64,000 nucleotides of DNA from Bacteroidota bacterium (GCA_018266835.1 JAFDZP010000004.1:62001-126000); one strand, 5' to 3'; shown: positions 34,190 to 43,879, numbered from the stretch's first letter. Notes: generated by a model from the letters alone, not told the origin. Numbers and translations are program-made.

Positions 34190-35263
34190 ATGTGGAAATC
34201 TGAAGAAGGTTCAACTGCGAGGCTCATCCAACTGTGCATCGGATATTTTATTTTTTATGTGATAACCGGTATTGCGGTAAAGTACTTTACCGAATTCCCT
34301 ACACGCGATTTAGCTCCAATGAATTCAATGGAGTATCTTGTATATAATACCCTCGGCGGAAATTTTATAGCATTATTAGTTGTGTTTGGTTTGAAGTGGT
34401 ATAGATTTCCTGCTGATAGACTTGTGAAAATCGGTCCCATCAGTATGCCTTATCAGTTTCTTTATATCATCCCTTCAGGTTTATGTACTGCAGTAGTTAT
34501 TCCTACCACTACTTTAATGTATATGCTTCCTATATCTGTTATGGTCGCAATGGTTATTATGCGGGGCAGCGTTATTGTTATAGGAAGAGTTGTTGATGCT
34601 ATTCAGATTAAACAAGGCATACTTAAAAAGAGAGTTTACTGGGAAGAGAACGTTGCAGTGCTCTTCGCTATTCTTGCAGTTGCTGTAAATCTTGTTTCAT
34701 TAAAGCCGGGAAGTTTTGATTTTGTAAAGTCACCCGCGGCAGTTGGGATTTTAACTGCTTATCTCTGCGCTTATTCTTTCAGAATTTATATAATGAACTA
34801 TTATAAAAATACAACCGGAAAAAATGTTAAACAGGATAACAGAAGCTTTTTTGCCATTGAGCAGATATCTGCTTCCATTTTCATGATTATGATTACGGCA
34901 TTTGTTTTTTATATATTGGGACATAATACACACATTCCTGAAATTGCAGCATTCAAAACAGCAATTGATACTCCTAAACCGTTATGGTACTGGGCAACTG
35001 TATCGGGACTTGCATTCGGAATGGTAGCTTTCTTTTCAGTATTCATTTTTATGTTCAAAGGAAGAACTGCAACTTTTGCAGGACTTGTAAACAGATTAAC
35101 ATCACTCGTTGCCGGAACTGCAGCAACACTAGTATTCGCATTTTCATTCGGAGGAAAATATCCGACTGATGAAGACTGGATGACGCTTGGTTTTATTTTA
35201 GTAGCAGTATATTTCTTAACTAAAGCAGAAAAGAAAAGAACTAAAGAACTTCACATTGCTTAA
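34190..35263 (+). CDS. Polytopic membrane protein, EamA/DMT-like
   Basis: 357 aa with about ten hydrophobic segments. The plan (two blocks of helices and the late VNRLTSLVAGTAATLVFAF helix) recalls drug/metabolite or nucleotide-sugar transporters of the DMT superfamily, but I see no signature strong enough to name a substrate. The N-terminal half contains IPTTTLMYMLPISVMVAMVIMR, a helix pattern common in EamA repeats. It directly follows a terminator and is 6 bp upstream of the methyltransferase, so these may share a transcript. Confidence 0.65.
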   Translation: MWKSEEGSTARLIQLCIGYFIFYVITGIAVKYFTEFPTRDLAPMNSMEYLVYNTLGGNFIALLVVFGLKWYRFPADRLVKIGPISMPYQFLYIIPSGLCTAVVIPTTTLMYMLPISVMVAMVIMRGSVIVIGRVVDAIQIKQGILKKRVYWEENVAVLFAILAVAVNLVSLKPGSFDFVKSPAAVGILTAYLCAYSFRIYIMNYYKNTTGKNVKQDNRSFFAIEQISASIFMIMITAFVFYILGHNTHIPEIAAFKTAIDTPKPLWYWATVSGLAFGMVAFFSVFIFMFKGRTATFAGLVNRLTSLVAGTAATLVFAFSFGGKYPTDEDWMTLGFILVAVYFLTKAEKKRTKELHIA

Positions 35264-35269
35264 TATAGA

Positions 35270-35878
35270 ATGAATTTTGCAGGAATAAACTTTGATAAAG
35301 AATACTGGGAAGAACGATTTGTAAAAAATGAAACGAAATGGGATATAGGTTATATATCTACTCCCCTAAAAGAGTACTTTGACCAGCTGACAAATAAAGA
35401 TTTAAAGATACTCATTCCCGGAAGCGGTAACGGATATGAAGCAGAGTACTTATACAACCTTGGCTTCAAAAATATTTTTATAGTTGAATGGTCAGATACA
35501 GCCATTCAAAATTTTATTCAGCGCTTTCCGGACTTTCCTTCAGAAAATATTTTTCAGGATGATTTCTTTAATCATACCGGAAAATATGATTTAATTATCG
35601 AGCAGACTTTCTTCTGCGCGCTTCATCCTTCACAAAGAGAAAATTATGTTAAGAAAACCTTTGAATTGCTTTCAGAGAATGGCAAGTTATCAGGGTTATT
35701 ATTTGGCACGGAATTCACAAATCCGGGTCCTCCTTTCGGCGGTACAAAAAATGAATACGTGAAACTATTTGAACCTTATTTCGATTTTAAATATTTTGAT
35801 GATTGTTACAATTCAATTCCTCCACGTGAAGGTTCTGAATTGTTCATCAATTTAATTAAAAAAGAAAATCTTGTATGA
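35270..35878 (+). CDS. TPMT/thiol methyltransferase family SAM-dependent methyltransferase
   Basis: 202 aa. The family (thiopurine, thiol or halide methyltransferases) is recognised from FDKEYWEERFVKNETKWDIG, STPLKEYFDQ, the SAM loop ILIPGSGNGYEAEYLYNLGF, IEQTFFCALHPSQRENYVKK and GPPFGGTKNEYVKLFEPYF. It methylates S, Se or halide acceptors in this family; the substrate here is unknown. It overlaps the DUF486 gene by 4 bp. Confidence 0.88.
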   Translation: MNFAGINFDKEYWEERFVKNETKWDIGYISTPLKEYFDQLTNKDLKILIPGSGNGYEAEYLYNLGFKNIFIVEWSDTAIQNFIQRFPDFPSENIFQDDFFNHTGKYDLIIEQTFFCALHPSQRENYVKKTFELLSENGKLSGLLFGTEFTNPGPPFGGTKNEYVKLFEPYFDFKYFDDCYNSIPPREGSELFINLIKKENLV

Positions 35879-36222
35879 ATGTTCTCACAACTGTACTCCT
35901 TCTCATTGCTTCAAATACATTTATGAATTTTGCATGGTACGGACATCTGAAAAAAATGGATTATCCTATATGGAAGGCAGTGCTTATCAGCTGGGGGATT
36001 GCATTCTTTGAGTATTCACTGATGGTGCCGGCAAACAGACTTGGATTTCAGACTCTCTCGCTCTTTCAATTGAAAATTCTTCAGGAGATTATTACAATTT
36101 CTGTCTTTGTACTAATTGCGGTTTTATATTTTAAAGAGGATTTTAAATGGAATTACATCGTTGCGTTCGGATTTATTATCGGTGCTGTCTTCTTCGTTTT
36201 TTATGATTTTAAAACTGCTTAA
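35875..36222 (+). CDS. DUF486 (DMT-family) small membrane protein
   Basis: 115 aa with four hydrophobic helices. The pattern SNTFMNFAWYGHLK, ISWGIAFFEYSLMVPANRLG and VLIAVLYFKEDFKWNYIVAFGFI is that of the DUF486 family of single-repeat DMT proteins. Transport function is presumed but not shown. Starts at an ATGA overlap with the methyltransferase; its stop overlaps that of the convergent VOC gene by 4 bp. Confidence 0.88.
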   Translation: MNVLTTVLLLIASNTFMNFAWYGHLKKMDYPIWKAVLISWGIAFFEYSLMVPANRLGFQTLSLFQLKILQEIITISVFVLIAVLYFKEDFKWNYIVAFGFIIGAVFFVFYDFKTA

Positions 36223-36602
36223 ATCTCATAAGTAGTAAGTTCTACTATGTAGCCGTCAGGATCTTTTGTATATATTGAATAACATATCTCATGGTCTTCA
36301 ATATTATGCTCTAAGTTTTTTTCTTTATAAATTTTCTTCGCTCTCTCAAAGTTTTCTTTATCAACTCTGAAAGCAAAGTGTTTCACGTCATATTTTTCTT
36401 TCGCAGGTCCTGAATCTTCCAGTGATTCATTCGCAGGAAATATTGCAAGTCCGCTGCCGTTAGCGACCATAAATGCCGGCACTCCGTCCCACATATCTGA
36501 ATGAACTCTCTCGAGTCCTATAATTTCGGAATACCACTGAATTGTTTTCTGCACGTCTTTAACTGTTATTGCAATGTGGTCAAGCCTCTGTGTTTTTATC
36601 AT
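36219..36602 (-). CDS. VOC-superfamily (glyoxalase-fold) protein
   Basis: 127 aa. The fold is visible as two beta-alpha-beta-beta-beta modules: RLDHIAITVKDVQKTIQWYSEIIGL at the start and VKHFAFRVDKENFERAKKIYKE in the second half, ending SIYTKDPDGYIVELTTYEI. Possible metal ligands are His9, His75-equivalent in VKHF and the Glu in YIVELT. Catalysed reaction unknown; proteins of this type include dioxygenases and resistance proteins. Single gene, convergent with DUF486. Confidence 0.85.
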   Translation of the reverse strand: MIKTQRLDHIAITVKDVQKTIQWYSEIIGLERVHSDMWDGVPAFMVANGSGLAIFPANESLEDSGPAKEKYDVKHFAFRVDKENFERAKKIYKEKNLEHNIEDHEICYSIYTKDPDGYIVELTTYEI

Positions 36603-36677
36603 AAGATGTAATTTAATTTATATTTTCTAAATTAATTTCAAAACCTATTTTAAAAAAGTCATTTTCTTAAATTTTAT

Positions 36678-37226
36678 GTGATTAAAAATAATTACTTCAT
36701 TCTTACGGGCGCAATGGGAGCAGGGAAGTCTGCCGTTTTAAATGAAATTAAAAAACAAAATTATATATGCATTGATGAACCTGCAAGGATAGTTTTAAAA
36801 GAGCAGAGGGAAATTAACGGAGAAGGAGTGCCTGAAAAAAATGCTACGGTGTTTAATCAATTGATGCTGGACAAAATGATATCTCAATACAAAACGAATA
36901 TTAATATAAATGAACCTGTAATTTTTGACAGAGGTATTGCAGATATTATTGCTTACTCTCAGTTATTAAATACAAACGAAGACGAAAGCACAAAATCTGC
37001 TAAGGAGTACAGATACAACAAAAATGTTTTTATGTTTAACGGCTGGAATGAAATTTATACAACGGATGATGAAAGAATTATCGGCTTTGACGAAGCTAAT
37101 AATTTCGGATTAACATTGAAAAGAATTTATGAAAGTTTGGATTACCAAATAATAGAAGTGCCGTTTACCACTATAGATAAACGTGGTAAATTTATTATCA
37201 GCAAAATTAATGAAATTCTAAGATAA
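36678..37226 (+). CDS. P-loop ATPase/kinase-like protein (AAA_28 type)
   Basis: 182 aa from a GTG start. Walker A is GAMGAGKSAV at residues about 11-20; ICIDEPARIVLKEQREINGEG and VIFDRGIADIIAYSQLL are the family's second and third conserved blocks (the DRG acting like a kinase Walker B). The C-terminal LDYQIIEVPFTTIDKR completes the domain. The role of this family is uncertain; an NTP-dependent small-molecule kinase is a fair guess. Confidence 0.82.
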   Translation: MIKNNYFILTGAMGAGKSAVLNEIKKQNYICIDEPARIVLKEQREINGEGVPEKNATVFNQLMLDKMISQYKTNININEPVIFDRGIADIIAYSQLLNTNEDESTKSAKEYRYNKNVFMFNGWNEIYTTDDERIIGFDEANNFGLTLKRIYESLDYQIIEVPFTTIDKRGKFIISKINEILR

Positions 37227-37242
37227 TAAGTTAACCTTGTTA

Positions 37243-39141
37243 TCAATTTTCCGGTTTGTAAATATTACCTGACGGATCAATATCAGGAATTAAGTCACTA
37301 CCCAATTTTATCTGTGAAATATCTTTTCCTGATTCATCAATTACTTCTATTTCCTTTTCGCCCTTTTTCCATATATCCATCTTTTTTATGATCTTATCAC
37401 TGCTTCCGTCAAAATAATTAATAGTGAGTTCAATCGGAAGCGGAAGTGTTCCGTTATTTTTTATAACAATAATGCTTTTTGTACTTCCTTTCTTTACTTC
37501 TTTTACAGATAAATCAGGGAAACCTTTATCGAAAAACCAGGGCTGCCAGAACCAGTTTAAATTCTCTCCCGAAGCTTCATTGAACGTGTTAAAAAAATCA
37601 TAAGGAGTGGGATGCTTTCCATTCCACCTGTTCATATATTCTTTCATCAGTGAAATATATTTTTCCTTGCCGAAATAATCTCTCAGCAGATTATATATAA
37701 CGGAAGATTTAAAATAAGCATTAGAAGAAAAGGCATCACCTTTCAATAAATATGCTGTTGTCATCATTGAAGCTTCCAGCTCGCTTCCTGCAAAAAACTG
37801 ATATCTTGCTGTATTGGATTTTCTTTTGTTTGTATTTTCAGAAAGTCTGTCCTGCAAATCTTCAGGAATCATCTGCGCCATTCCTTCTTCCATCCAGGTA
37901 TATTTCTTTTCGTTTATACCCATATAAAACGGAAAATACTGATGTGTTATTTCGTGAGTTGTAACATCTACTGCATCGTTGTACGTTCTTGATGAGCGGT
38001 CATTTACAAACATAGGAAATTCCATTCCTCCTCTTTGCTGCCCGTTGAAAATTGTAAGCGACGGGAAAGGAAAAGGAACTGCAGGGAATTCGTTTGAAAA
38101 AAATAATACTGCATCTCTGGCAATTTTATCAACTGAGTAAAAATATTTTGAATCCATATTGTAAACGGAGGAGATGAATACTCTTCTTCCCGGTTCAACT
38201 TCAGCGCTTGTTGCATCCCAAAGAGAATGGTCACTAGTAGCAAAAACAAAATCAGTTACGTTCTCTGCTTTAAATTTCCAGATGTTATATCCTGTATTCT
38301 TATTGTAATAATTTTTAGCGAGAATGTTGTTGGAATCAATTAGGTTAATAATATTATCTGATTTTTTTGCTTCGTTCATTTTATTTAAAACAGAGCTGCT
38401 TAAAACCTCTTCGGGATTTTGCAGCATGCCTGTTCCCCAGACATTAAAATCATATGGGACTTTTATTTCAACGTCATAATTATTGAAGTCATTATAAAAT
38501 TCTGTATTTCCGTTGTATAGCAGTTCATCCCAACCGCTTATATCGTCGTAAACTGCAATCTGAGGATACCAGTAAGCAATCATAAATGTTGTAGAATCCT
38601 TTGTACCCATACGAATACTTGTCCCGTTTGGAATAGTAAAGCTCCAGTCAGCATTAACCTGCACTGAACTGTACGGCAGCACAGGATTATCTAAACTTAT
38701 AACCATCAGTGTTTCAAATCTTGAAATACTTTTCTCAGGTATGGATTTGTTATCTATCTTAATTGAGTGCAGCAAAACTCCGTCCGTTAGTTCTTTTGCG
38801 GGAACTGACCTGTCCCTGCTCGTATTTGGCTTATACAAGTCCTGATACATTCTGAAATATATTCTCTTTAACGTGTCCGGCGAATTATTCTGATAATAAA
38901 TCGTCTCTTTGCCTTTTACATTTCTTGTCTTAGGTTCAACTTCTACTGAAATTTTATAATCTGATTTATTCTGCCAGTAATTTGCTCCCGGTCTGCCGTC
39001 AGATGAACGAGTGTTCTTTTCATGCGCGATAATGAATTCCTTCGGCATGTAAAGATTTGACTGAGCGTTAATTTCTCCTATGAACAGGATGATAAAGAGG
39101 GGTACAAGACCAGAGATGCAGATTGAGAAATATTTCATCAA
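37243..39141 (-). CDS. M1-family zinc metallopeptidase, exported
   Basis: 632 aa with a signal peptide (LVPLFIILFIGEINAQ). After an N-terminal beta domain, the gluzincin motif HEITHQ (His396, His400) and the downstream Glu in TWMEEGMAQ give the HExxH-x18-E zinc site; GGMEFPMFV is the exopeptidase GxMEN-like segment, here with Phe-Pro. No T9SS tail is present, so it is probably periplasmic or surface-attached by other means. Nine bases downstream of queA and likely co-transcribed with it. Confidence 0.92.
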   Translation of the reverse strand: MMKYFSICISGLVPLFIILFIGEINAQSNLYMPKEFIIAHEKNTRSSDGRPGANYWQNKSDYKISVEVEPKTRNVKGKETIYYQNNSPDTLKRIYFRMYQDLYKPNTSRDRSVPAKELTDGVLLHSIKIDNKSIPEKSISRFETLMVISLDNPVLPYSSVQVNADWSFTIPNGTSIRMGTKDSTTFMIAYWYPQIAVYDDISGWDELLYNGNTEFYNDFNNYDVEIKVPYDFNVWGTGMLQNPEEVLSSSVLNKMNEAKKSDNIINLIDSNNILAKNYYNKNTGYNIWKFKAENVTDFVFATSDHSLWDATSAEVEPGRRVFISSVYNMDSKYFYSVDKIARDAVLFFSNEFPAVPFPFPSLTIFNGQQRGGMEFPMFVNDRSSRTYNDAVDVTTHEITHQYFPFYMGINEKKYTWMEEGMAQMIPEDLQDRLSENTNKRKSNTARYQFFAGSELEASMMTTAYLLKGDAFSSNAYFKSSVIYNLLRDYFGKEKYISLMKEYMNRWNGKHPTPYDFFNTFNEASGENLNWFWQPWFFDKGFPDLSVKEVKKGSTKSIIVIKNNGTLPLPIELTINYFDGSSDKIIKKMDIWKKGEKEIEVIDESGKDISQIKLGSDLIPDIDPSGNIYKPEN

Positions 39142-39149
39142 TAAATAAA

Positions 39150-40394
39150 TTAAAAATTTAAGAGTAGTGAGCTATCGCCGTAGCTGAGAAATCTGAAATC
39201 ATTTTTCATGGCGTAATCATAAATATCTTTCCATTTTCCTTTTGTAAATGCAGCTATTAATAAAAGCAGAGTGCTTTTCGGCTGGTGGAAGTTTGTTATA
39301 AGCCCGTTGATTATTTTAAAATCATATCCCGGAGTAATGATAATTTCCGTTTCACACTCAAGCGTATCTATTTCATTGAAGTTCATATAATCTGCAAGTG
39401 AACGCATTGCATCTTCCATTGTATATTTTCTTGCATCTTTGTTTTCATAAGCTTCCCATTGAGAGATTCTCAGATTATTTATCTGCACGCTTGAGTTTTC
39501 AATCAGCTTTATTCCAAGCCAGAATAAAGATTCAATTGTTCTTGCTGATGTTGTTCCTGCAGCAATAATTTTTTTATCACCTTTATTTAATAATTTTTCT
39601 ATCAGTCCTCTGCTTACAAAGAATTTTTCTCCATGCATATTGTGCTCGCCTATTTTCTCACCCTTAACAGGCTGAAATGTCCCTGCGCCTACATGCAGTG
39701 TTACAAATTCTTCATCAACTCCTTTTGCTTTTAATTCGTCAAGTACTTCCTGTGTGAAATGAAGTCCTGCAGTAGGGGCGGCAACGGAGCCCTCCATGTT
39801 CGCATAAACCGTCTGATATCGTTCTGCATCTGACCTTTGATCTGCTCTTTTAATATAGGGAGGAAGCGGAATGTGCCCCACTCTCATTAATACTTCACTG
39901 AAAGTAAGCTCTATCGGATTCCATTCAAATTCAATTTCGTACACTCCGTTTGCGGGAGCGGATTTTTTTACGCGGAGCTCTACAACTTTTCCTTTTGTAA
40001 AAAAATTCTGAATGATTACATCTTCTTTCCATTTCTTTGCATTTCCAACCATGCAAAGCCACTTGCATTTTTTAGTTGCGGCGAATGCCATCTGGAATTC
40101 GCGCGATGGCTGCAGCGGCTCAAGACAGAAAATTTCTATCTTATGTCCTGCAGAGTCTTCAATTAATATTCTTGCCTTAACAACTTTTGAATCGTTGAAA
40201 ATTAAAATTGTATCTTCAGGAATAAATTGTGAAATATTTTTGAAAACGGATTCTTCTATTTTTTCATTTCTGTAAACTAAAAGCTTCGATTCATCTCTTT
40301 GCGGTAAAGGATAGCTTGCAATTCTTTCAACAGGTAAGTCGTAATCGTAATCTTTTATTTCAATCTCTTTTGGGTTAATCAGCTTTTTTTCCAA
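39150..40394 (-). CDS. queA: S-adenosylmethionine:tRNA ribosyltransferase-isomerase (long Bacteroidota form)
   Basis: 414 aa, longer than the ~340-aa enterobacterial enzyme but usual for the Bacteroidota variant. Transfers ribosyl from SAM to preQ1-tRNA to form epoxyqueuosine. Motifs: YDYDLPVERIASYPLPQRDESKLLVY, FNDSKVVKARI, GHIPLPPYIKR, AAPTAGLHFT, VTLHVGAGTFQPVKGE and NFHQPKSTLLLLIAAF. It overlaps the upstream membrane protein by 16 bp. Confidence 0.93.
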   Translation of the reverse strand: MEKKLINPKEIEIKDYDYDLPVERIASYPLPQRDESKLLVYRNEKIEESVFKNISQFIPEDTILIFNDSKVVKARILIEDSAGHKIEIFCLEPLQPSREFQMAFAATKKCKWLCMVGNAKKWKEDVIIQNFFTKGKVVELRVKKSAPANGVYEIEFEWNPIELTFSEVLMRVGHIPLPPYIKRADQRSDAERYQTVYANMEGSVAAPTAGLHFTQEVLDELKAKGVDEEFVTLHVGAGTFQPVKGEKIGEHNMHGEKFFVSRGLIEKLLNKGDKKIIAAGTTSARTIESLFWLGIKLIENSSVQINNLRISQWEAYENKDARKYTMEDAMRSLADYMNFNEIDTLECETEIIITPGYDFKIINGLITNFHQPKSTLLLLIAAFTKGKWKDIYDYAMKNDFRFLSYGDSSLLLNF

Positions 40395-40840
40395 TTCTCG
40401 TTAGTTCTCCTTAAAATAATTATAGTTGTTAGTGAAAGCATTAAGCCGAATAAAATTCTCATGTGAGTTGCCTCAACGCCGTAAGCGAAAAATATTTCAT
40501 CAGCCATTATAAATCCTGCAAATAAAATTAAGCCGACAGCATGCGCTTTATAAATATTGCCGTCATCTGTTGTAAGTAAAGATTTCCAGAATAATATAGA
40601 TGCAGTTAATTCCAGAAGAATCACTCCGCAGAATAGGAATGCATTGAATCCTGCCGGAACGCTCATTTTAGCAGTTGTCTGGAGAATCATTTCAAAGTTG
40701 CCGGATGAAAATTTCCAGTCCTTTGAAAGCACACCCATCGCTTTAAGTCCGTCCAGAATGTTCGTCAAAGTTACAATACTGAAATAACAGCTCCAGAATC
40801 CAAGAATAATTTTTTGAACAGTTATGCCCGTTACTTTCAT
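40379..40840 (-). CDS. Four-helix membrane protein of unknown function
   Basis: 153 aa with about four membrane helices (ILGFWSCYFSIVTLTNIL, AFLFCGVILLELTASILFW, AVGLILFAGFIMADEIFFAY, ILFGLMLSLTTIIILR). No recognised motif beyond this DoxX-like layout. First gene of a leftward unit with queA and the M1 peptidase. The 222 bp upstream up to the thioester-domain gene hold a divergent promoter region without a gene. Confidence 0.75.
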   Translation of the reverse strand: MKVTGITVQKIILGFWSCYFSIVTLTNILDGLKAMGVLSKDWKFSSGNFEMILQTTAKMSVPAGFNAFLFCGVILLELTASILFWKSLLTTDDGNIYKAHAVGLILFAGFIMADEIFFAYGVEATHMRILFGLMLSLTTIIILRRTNENWKKS

Positions 40841-41062
40841 ACTTAAATTTTATCCAAAATATGGTTTTTTAACACAACTTAATACGGAAATGAGAGGGAA
40901 AAATAAGCATAGTACCGGCGCTACAAAAGCAGTTTTGATACTAATAATGGTCTGAAATTTCTTTCTTCAAAAATCATCATAACTACTGTAAATACAGCAT
41001 ATATTCATTTGGCACAGCTATTGAATAAGAGTGCGTCACTAACTAATAATTAACCAAAAACC

Positions 41063-43633
41063 ATGACAACATTTAACTCATTTATTAAAAGAATCATTCA
41101 GATTGCTCTGATGACGCTTTTAGGAATCAACCTTGCATCCGCGCAGCCAAGAGGTATCAGCGTATGCCAGGTGCAATCAGTTGCAGATGTTCTGCCAATT
41201 CACTTTACAAGTCCTTATCCTCCGTTTTTAACACAGTATGATAATGTAGGAACATTCAATGCTACAATTGACGGACATGCAACAAAGATGTACTGTATAG
41301 ATATACAAAACAATCTGGTATTCAACGAAGTTTACAACGATTCCGGATATACTGCTAACAAAATTACTTATGTACTAAATAATTATTACCCTTATAAAAC
41401 TTTGCCTTATTCTGGTTCATTAAATACTCCATCAAAAGAAGCAGCTGCAGTGCAGTTTGCAATCTGGCATTACAGTGACGGTGTAGATGTGAACACAAGT
41501 GATAACGCAGAAGTTAAAGCACGCGCATTGCAGATTATTGCAGATGCAGATGCAAACGGCGCAAGCACGCTTCCTGTAAAAACTTTACAAATTGTCCCCG
41601 TAAGTATGTTACACAATCCTTCAGTGAAGGATACAATACAAATTAAAACTCTTAATGAACTCGGCGTTGGCGTAAGCGGAATTAACGTTACTCTTACAAC
41701 AACATCAGGAACACTCGGAAGTTTAACAACCACAACCGGCGCAGGCGGACTTTCCCCGAAGATTACCATACAAAAAGGCGCTTCATTAACAGCAACAATT
41801 ACTGCTCAGGCAAGCATAGTTATTCCGCAAGGAACAAGATACGTTCATTTAGGCAGCCCGACAACAAAACAGAAACTTGTTATCGCAACACCTACCTACG
41901 GAAATAAGAAAGACCAGTTTACATGTTCATGGGATTCAACATCATCCGGCAATTCAGGCGGTGTAGAATCTTCATATGACTTAGCTTCAGCATTATTCAC
42001 AAGACACAATAAGATTATGAACGGCGAAACAAGTGTGATGGTTTCCAATCAATCAGACTTCTTCCCGTTAACTCATACACTTGAAGAGATTACACCAACT
42101 GCAGGACCTTACACAACAGTAAGATTTACAACGACACCTTTTGATATCTTAGGAATTTCAAATGCTACATCAGCTTTCGCAGCAGATTATAAAGTAAATA
42201 GCAGCTCAACAAGAATCGCTACAATTTTTTCAACAACAACAAATGCTCCGAATATTTATTCACATACAAAATCAGTCTGCGACAGACTTGCTAACTGTAA
42301 TATTGAAAATCTTGAAAGAACATTAATTGATAACCATGAATTCTACTCAGCAAAAATTGTAAACCCAACAAAAGGATATACAGATTACTCAGTAGTATTC
42401 AGTGTATATGAAATGCCAAACGGATTTATAGTAGATAACAAATGGACAATCCCTGAATATACAGTTCCTGCCGGAGCAACAAACGTTTACAACTTCCAGG
42501 TATGGGGCGCAGATTTCGGTGCAACATCAATTTTAGTAAAAAAGATATTAGATAAATTCGCAACATTCGGAACAGTTTCTTATCAGCAGACACAATTAAA
42601 ATACCCTGACGTTTACATGAAGTCAGCAAGATATACAAATGACGGAAAGATAAAAATTAAATTCATCAACACAACAGGTGTAAACCAGACAGTACCGGTA
42701 TCTTATTTATACACACCGCAGACCGGTATGTCATCACAGACATTAAATCAAAGTGTTAACGTTCCTAACGGTGAGTTTGAATACAATACAAATATCGGAA
42801 TTATGGCAGGTGCTTCATTAAGCTTAACATGCGCCAACGGATTCAAAGATGCAGCATTCATAGGCGGCGGAGTTTACGGTTCATATGCAGGTCCTTCAAG
42901 CACAATAACACAGTTTTCAAATGTAGTAACAAGTGGTAACCCTACTGCACCGGCTAACTCATTAATATTCCCGGGCGGCGCAAGATTAAAAGGTAACCTT
43001 GGCGATAAAGTATATATCGGACGTTCATTAGACGGTTCATATGAAGGAATTAACTTAACAAATTTCTCTAAATTGAAATTCGAAGCATTCGGTTCAGGCA
43101 CAATGAGTGTTTACTTAGAAGTAAAATCAGGAAACAATGTTTACTATCCTTTTGTAAACGTTCCATTAACTTCAACAGTAACAACAAGAGAAATCGTTTT
43201 GAGCACATTCTTAGTAAACGGTCAGCCGGTGGATTTAAACAACGTATCAATGGTTTACTTCCAGTTGACAAAATCGCTTAATCCTTCTTTATCAAGCTAT
43301 GACTATACAGTTCAGAATGCAGTGATGATTTCAAACTCAGTAGGAATAAACACAAACAGCACAGATGTAAAAGATTACGCACTTGACCAGAATTATCCAA
43401 ATCCTTTCAATCCTGTAACAAAGATTGCCTTCTCTATTCCAAAACAAGGTAACGTTACTTTGAAAGTATATAACATGCTCGGTAAAGAAGTAGCATCTCT
43501 TGTAAACGGATTCAGAAACGTCGGTAACTACGAAGTAAACTTTGACGGAGCAAATATGGCAAGCGGAGTATACTTCTACAAACTTGAAGCAGAAGGCTTC
43601 TCAGATGTAAAACGAATGATGTTAGTAAAATAA
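41063..43633 (+). CDS. T9SS-secreted protein with a predicted thioester (TED/TQXA) domain
   Basis: 856 aa. Signal peptide to LASAQ (residue ~28). Residues about 60-165 match the thioester domain known from Gram-positive surface adhesins: the Cys in HATKMYCIDIQ (Cys78) and the Gln in AAAVQFAIWHYSDG (Gln131) are the expected pair for an internal Cys-Gln thioester, followed by the typical acidic helix (AEVKARALQIIADADANG). An Ig-like segment of the Big_1 kind follows (residues ~180-260), then uncharacterised beta domains and a T9SS tail (NYPNPFNPVTKIAF to KRMMLVK). Known TED proteins bond covalently to host or matrix amines; here the role is inferred. Single gene followed by a terminator. Confidence 0.75.
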   Translation: MTTFNSFIKRIIQIALMTLLGINLASAQPRGISVCQVQSVADVLPIHFTSPYPPFLTQYDNVGTFNATIDGHATKMYCIDIQNNLVFNEVYNDSGYTANKITYVLNNYYPYKTLPYSGSLNTPSKEAAAVQFAIWHYSDGVDVNTSDNAEVKARALQIIADADANGASTLPVKTLQIVPVSMLHNPSVKDTIQIKTLNELGVGVSGINVTLTTTSGTLGSLTTTTGAGGLSPKITIQKGASLTATITAQASIVIPQGTRYVHLGSPTTKQKLVIATPTYGNKKDQFTCSWDSTSSGNSGGVESSYDLASALFTRHNKIMNGETSVMVSNQSDFFPLTHTLEEITPTAGPYTTVRFTTTPFDILGISNATSAFAADYKVNSSSTRIATIFSTTTNAPNIYSHTKSVCDRLANCNIENLERTLIDNHEFYSAKIVNPTKGYTDYSVVFSVYEMPNGFIVDNKWTIPEYTVPAGATNVYNFQVWGADFGATSILVKKILDKFATFGTVSYQQTQLKYPDVYMKSARYTNDGKIKIKFINTTGVNQTVPVSYLYTPQTGMSSQTLNQSVNVPNGEFEYNTNIGIMAGASLSLTCANGFKDAAFIGGGVYGSYAGPSSTITQFSNVVTSGNPTAPANSLIFPGGARLKGNLGDKVYIGRSLDGSYEGINLTNFSKLKFEAFGSGTMSVYLEVKSGNNVYYPFVNVPLTSTVTTREIVLSTFLVNGQPVDLNNVSMVYFQLTKSLNPSLSSYDYTVQNAVMISNSVGINTNSTDVKDYALDQNYPNPFNPVTKIAFSIPKQGNVTLKVYNMLGKEVASLVNGFRNVGNYEVNFDGANMASGVYFYKLEAEGFSDVKRMMLVK

Positions 43634-43645
43634 TTTAGCAACATA

Positions 43646-43686
43646 GGAGGCGTTTGCCCTTAAGAGCAGCGCCTCCGATTTTTTAA
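43646..43686 (+). terminator. Terminator after the thioester-domain gene
   Basis: GGAGGCG (43646-43652) pairs with CGCCTCC (43670-43676), with GATTTTTT following. It is 12 bases after the stop codon. Confidence 0.85.
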
Positions 43687-43714
43687 AAGAAAACTCCAAA
43701 CCCCCTAAAACAAA

Positions 43715-43879
43715 ATGAGAAGAATTATGAAATCCCTAAACACTCTTGAAAAGCTCTCTCACAAATTAACAGAGAAGCTTTTAGCAAACACAAAAGTTGA
43801 AACACAGATTAAGTTAGCAAAAGTAGTACTCCCTCATTATTACGGTAAAGGTATAATAGGCAGGAGCAAAAACTACTGA
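43715..43879 (+). CDS. 54-aa basic small protein (candidate)
   Basis: 54 codons from ATG. After MRRIMKSLNT comes an amphipathic, Lys/Leu-rich stretch (LEKLSHKLTEKLLANTKVET), and the end is GKGIIGRSKNY. The protein would be strongly basic with two short helices and no membrane segment. It lies between two strong terminators (43646-43686 and 43959-43996), so it would have its own transcript. No family recognised; a coding role is supported by composition and by the flanking terminators only. Confidence 0.45.
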   Translation: MRRIMKSLNTLEKLSHKLTEKLLANTKVETQIKLAKVVLPHYYGKGIIGRSKNY

